NCBI GenBank assembly: GCA_021778805.1
Contig: JAJYBV010000024.1
Coordinates: 1,236-40,194, forward strand
Direction of reading: 5' to 3'
Source: Chloroflexota bacterium
GTDB lineage: Bacteria > Chloroflexota > Ktedonobacteria > Ktedonobacterales > JACDGC01
DNA length: 38,959 nt
Shown here: piece after piece, positions 37,043-38,959 of the stretch
Layout: each line of letters starts with the position of its first letter
Numbering within the stretch: the stretch's first letter is position 1
Position numbers and translations under genes: made by a program
The notes under the pieces: model-generated
Seen by the model: only the letters and a program-made list of their open reading frames with translations
The model's database searches: none
What the model was told of the DNA's origin: nothing

Positions 37043-38584
37043 CTATTCCTGCGGCGTTTTCCGAAGCGCCTGCAATAATAACGGAATTGGCGGCGCGCCA
37101 AAACGTAATGCGCTATCGTGCAGCCGCTGCGTATCCCATTCGGTGTGTTGATTGCGCAGGGCAGCCAAGAATTGTTTCATAAATATTTTGCCAACGCTAT
37201 AGCTGTACACAAAGGGATCTTTCATGCTTCTGGCGGCCTCGTGGCGGGCGCGAATCTCCGGCAAAAATGTTTCTTGCATAATCAGGTTTGCTGCGTCATC
37301 TGCGGTAATAGCGCCGGTTGCGGTTTGCAGCGCTATCATTGCCCGGCAGTCACGAAGCAGGGCCATTTGCGCTTGCTGAACACCATATCCGAAATCAGTT
37401 TTTCCAAAACCATGGTCAATAATCATTTCTTCGGCGTAGTGCGCCCACCCCTCGATAAATGTTTGCGAAGTAAATATTTTAGCGGCTGCCGTTGGCGCGG
37501 TTTTCAGCCGTTGAAATTGCAAATAATGGCCCGGCCAAATTTCATGCGCGACAGTATTTGCCATGCCATAAATGCTTAATTTTTCCATCCATGCGTTTTG
37601 TTTTTTGGGGGACCATTCACTTTCAGGCAGTGTCACAAACAACCGCGCGCGCAGAGGTTGTTCCTCAAATGGACCAGGGGCGTCTAAAAAAGCCGAGCCA
37701 TTTCGCATATATGGTTTTGTTGCATAAATTGCGCAATGTAAATGTTCCGGAGCCGTAACAATATGGCGCCGGCTTAGAAAATAATGCAAATTTTGAATTA
37801 TCTCTTCTATATTGCTCAGCGCATGTTCAGCCGCCGGCTTGCGTTTGCCCAATTGTTCCAGCGCATCCGCCGGAGCAAGCTTCATTTTATCTGCAAATAT
37901 CCGCATCCGTTCTCGATTGTTTGCCATATCTTCATACAAAAGCTGCTGCAATTCATTTGCTGTGGTTGAGATCATATCAGAGGAAAGCAATATTTTAAAA
38001 AAAATATCACTGCCATCCGTCGCATAACTTGCCGTTCCAGTAGATAATTTTTGAATATGGCTTTGCAGCAATTGAAACGCTGCAATAGCAGCCTCACTGC
38101 TTTTGCGGAACTGCGCGGCTATATCAATATATTTTACAGAAGCTGAAAAGTGCGCAAGCTCTTGCTTATGAAACTGAATTTGGCTGTTTATCAGGGCTAT
38201 GCTTTGTTCCGCCAGCGCTAGAGGAATGGGTTGATTGAGATTTTTTTCTGCCGATTCTGCAAAATCCTGCACGTTTTTTAAATAATTGCTTGCCGCGGTT
38301 AGTCTTTCTGCTGCGGGAACAGCGCTGCGGCGAATAAATGGTGAAATATCCAGCGGAATAATGTACAGCAGCGGATAATTCGCGAAGCGGTTCCATGCAG
38401 TGAGCTTAAAATACTCTAATTGCGCGTCAAAATATACGGCATGGAGATCAAACGCAGCGGGGTTATCAAAACCATGTTCCGTTAAGTGAAATGGTTGCGC
38501 CGGCGCAAGTTCTTGGAATTGCTGGATATAATTTTGCAAAGAAATCCGCCTGTTTTGAAGCGCATTGTTGCTCCAGTCAGGCAA
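37043..38584 (-). CDS. DUF885-family (M2/M3-like zinc metallopeptidase-like) protein; true 5' end lies upstream of the called start
   Basis: ANTVAHEIWPGHYLQF, FIEGWAHYAEEMIIDHGF; DUF885-like N-terminal sequence continues upstream in frame. Confidence 0.8.
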   Translation of the reverse strand: MPDWSNNALQNRRISLQNYIQQFQELAPAQPFHLTEHGFDNPAAFDLHAVYFDAQLEYFKLTAWNRFANYPLLYIIPLDISPFIRRSAVPAAERLTAASNYLKNVQDFAESAEKNLNQPIPLALAEQSIALINSQIQFHKQELAHFSASVKYIDIAAQFRKSSEAAIAAFQLLQSHIQKLSTGTASYATDGSDIFFKILLSSDMISTTANELQQLLYEDMANNRERMRIFADKMKLAPADALEQLGKRKPAAEHALSNIEEIIQNLHYFLSRRHIVTAPEHLHCAIYATKPYMRNGSAFLDAPGPFEEQPLRARLFVTLPESEWSPKKQNAWMEKLSIYGMANTVAHEIWPGHYLQFQRLKTAPTAAAKIFTSQTFIEGWAHYAEEMIIDHGFGKTDFGYGVQQAQMALLRDCRAMIALQTATGAITADDAANLIMQETFLPEIRARHEAARSMKDPFVYSYSVGKIFMKQFLAALRNQHTEWDTQRLHDSALRFGAPPIPLLLQALRKTPQE

Positions 38585-38858
38585 GCTTGTGGCAAATTGC
38601 CATAACCCAAGCCTATTGGCTGTATGCGGATAAAACGCTAAATAGTCATGGATATATGCGTCTGCAAGCGGGTTTTGTGAAAAAAAAGATTGTGATTCCA
38701 GTTTTTTAGTTCGTCCGAAGTTTCAATAATAATTAAGTAAGCCTTGCGTGGCACCACTTTATCTTATTATATGTGACCGCAAGGCTGTTTTACAAAAAAG
38801 CGCGGTACATCTCACCGAAAACACCGCGCCAATAATTTATACTGGCCGAGCGAGAAAA

Positions 38859-38881
38859 CCACGAAGTCTTTAGCTTCGTGG
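38859..38881. repeat. IS200/IS605-type end hairpin
   Basis: CCACGAAG-TCTTTAG-CTTCGTGG, immediately 3' of the partial tnpA. Confidence 0.75.
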
Positions 38882-38896
38882 AAGAATCGCCGTTCC

Positions 38897-38959
38897 TTAT
38901 CCCTGTGTTTCAATGTAGTGTCGAATGACTTCTTGGCTGGCATTCCCCACTGTGCAACC
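38897..38959 (-). CDS. tnpA: IS200/IS605-family transposase TnpA, C-terminal 20 codons only (runs off window)
   Basis: Minus-strand translation GCTVGNASQEVIRHYIETQG* resembles IS200-type TnpA C-termini. Confidence 0.7.
   Translation of the reverse strand, partial: GCTVGNASQEVIRHYIETQG

Noticed and set aside
1-38959. tRNA and rRNA genes
   Set aside because: No convincing tRNA T-loop/acceptor architecture or rRNA sequence was seen by eye; a tRNAscan/Infernal run would be decisive.

Overview
The window looks like a bacterial chromosomal segment, possibly Chloroflexota; that affiliation is inferred from gene style only. Most of it is ordinary metabolic and membrane genes: cydAB, a YvcK-like factor, malic enzyme, a Bax-inhibitor-1-like protein, an NnrS-like protein, an M24 peptidase, coaBC, a GH3 NagZ-like enzyme, a PASTA-type Ser/Thr kinase, a MoxR/VWA pair, a TIGR00300-type protein, an MFS/PadR pair, an EamA transporter, glcDEF-like genes and a DUF885 peptidase. 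Three mobile or hypermutable signals stand out. (1) The 5'-truncated SUMF1/FGE-domain gene at 1..996 ends in a C-terminal segment with the codon signature of a diversity-generating retroelement (DGR) variable region. Eleven putatively variable codons are all NNC, and a short inverted repeat overlaps the stop codon. No reverse transcriptase or template repeat was seen in the window. (2) An IscB (PLMP-RuvC-HNH) gene at 31699..32988 has a highly structured upstream omega/HEARO-type RNA. It sits between glcD- and glcE-like genes and appears to separate the glcE Shine-Dalgarno from its ATG. (3) A partial IS200-type TnpA lies at the right edge. There is also a dispersed, hairpin-rich intergenic repeat family (about 1.15-1.28 kb, 16.32-16.41 kb inverted, and a three-copy 89-bp tandem at 25.82-26.08 kb), a cassette flanked by 18-bp direct repeats after coaBC, several dyad operators and terminators, and a possible homopolymer frameshift at the 5' end of the DUF885 gene. 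All calls come from reading sequence; no homology search was run.
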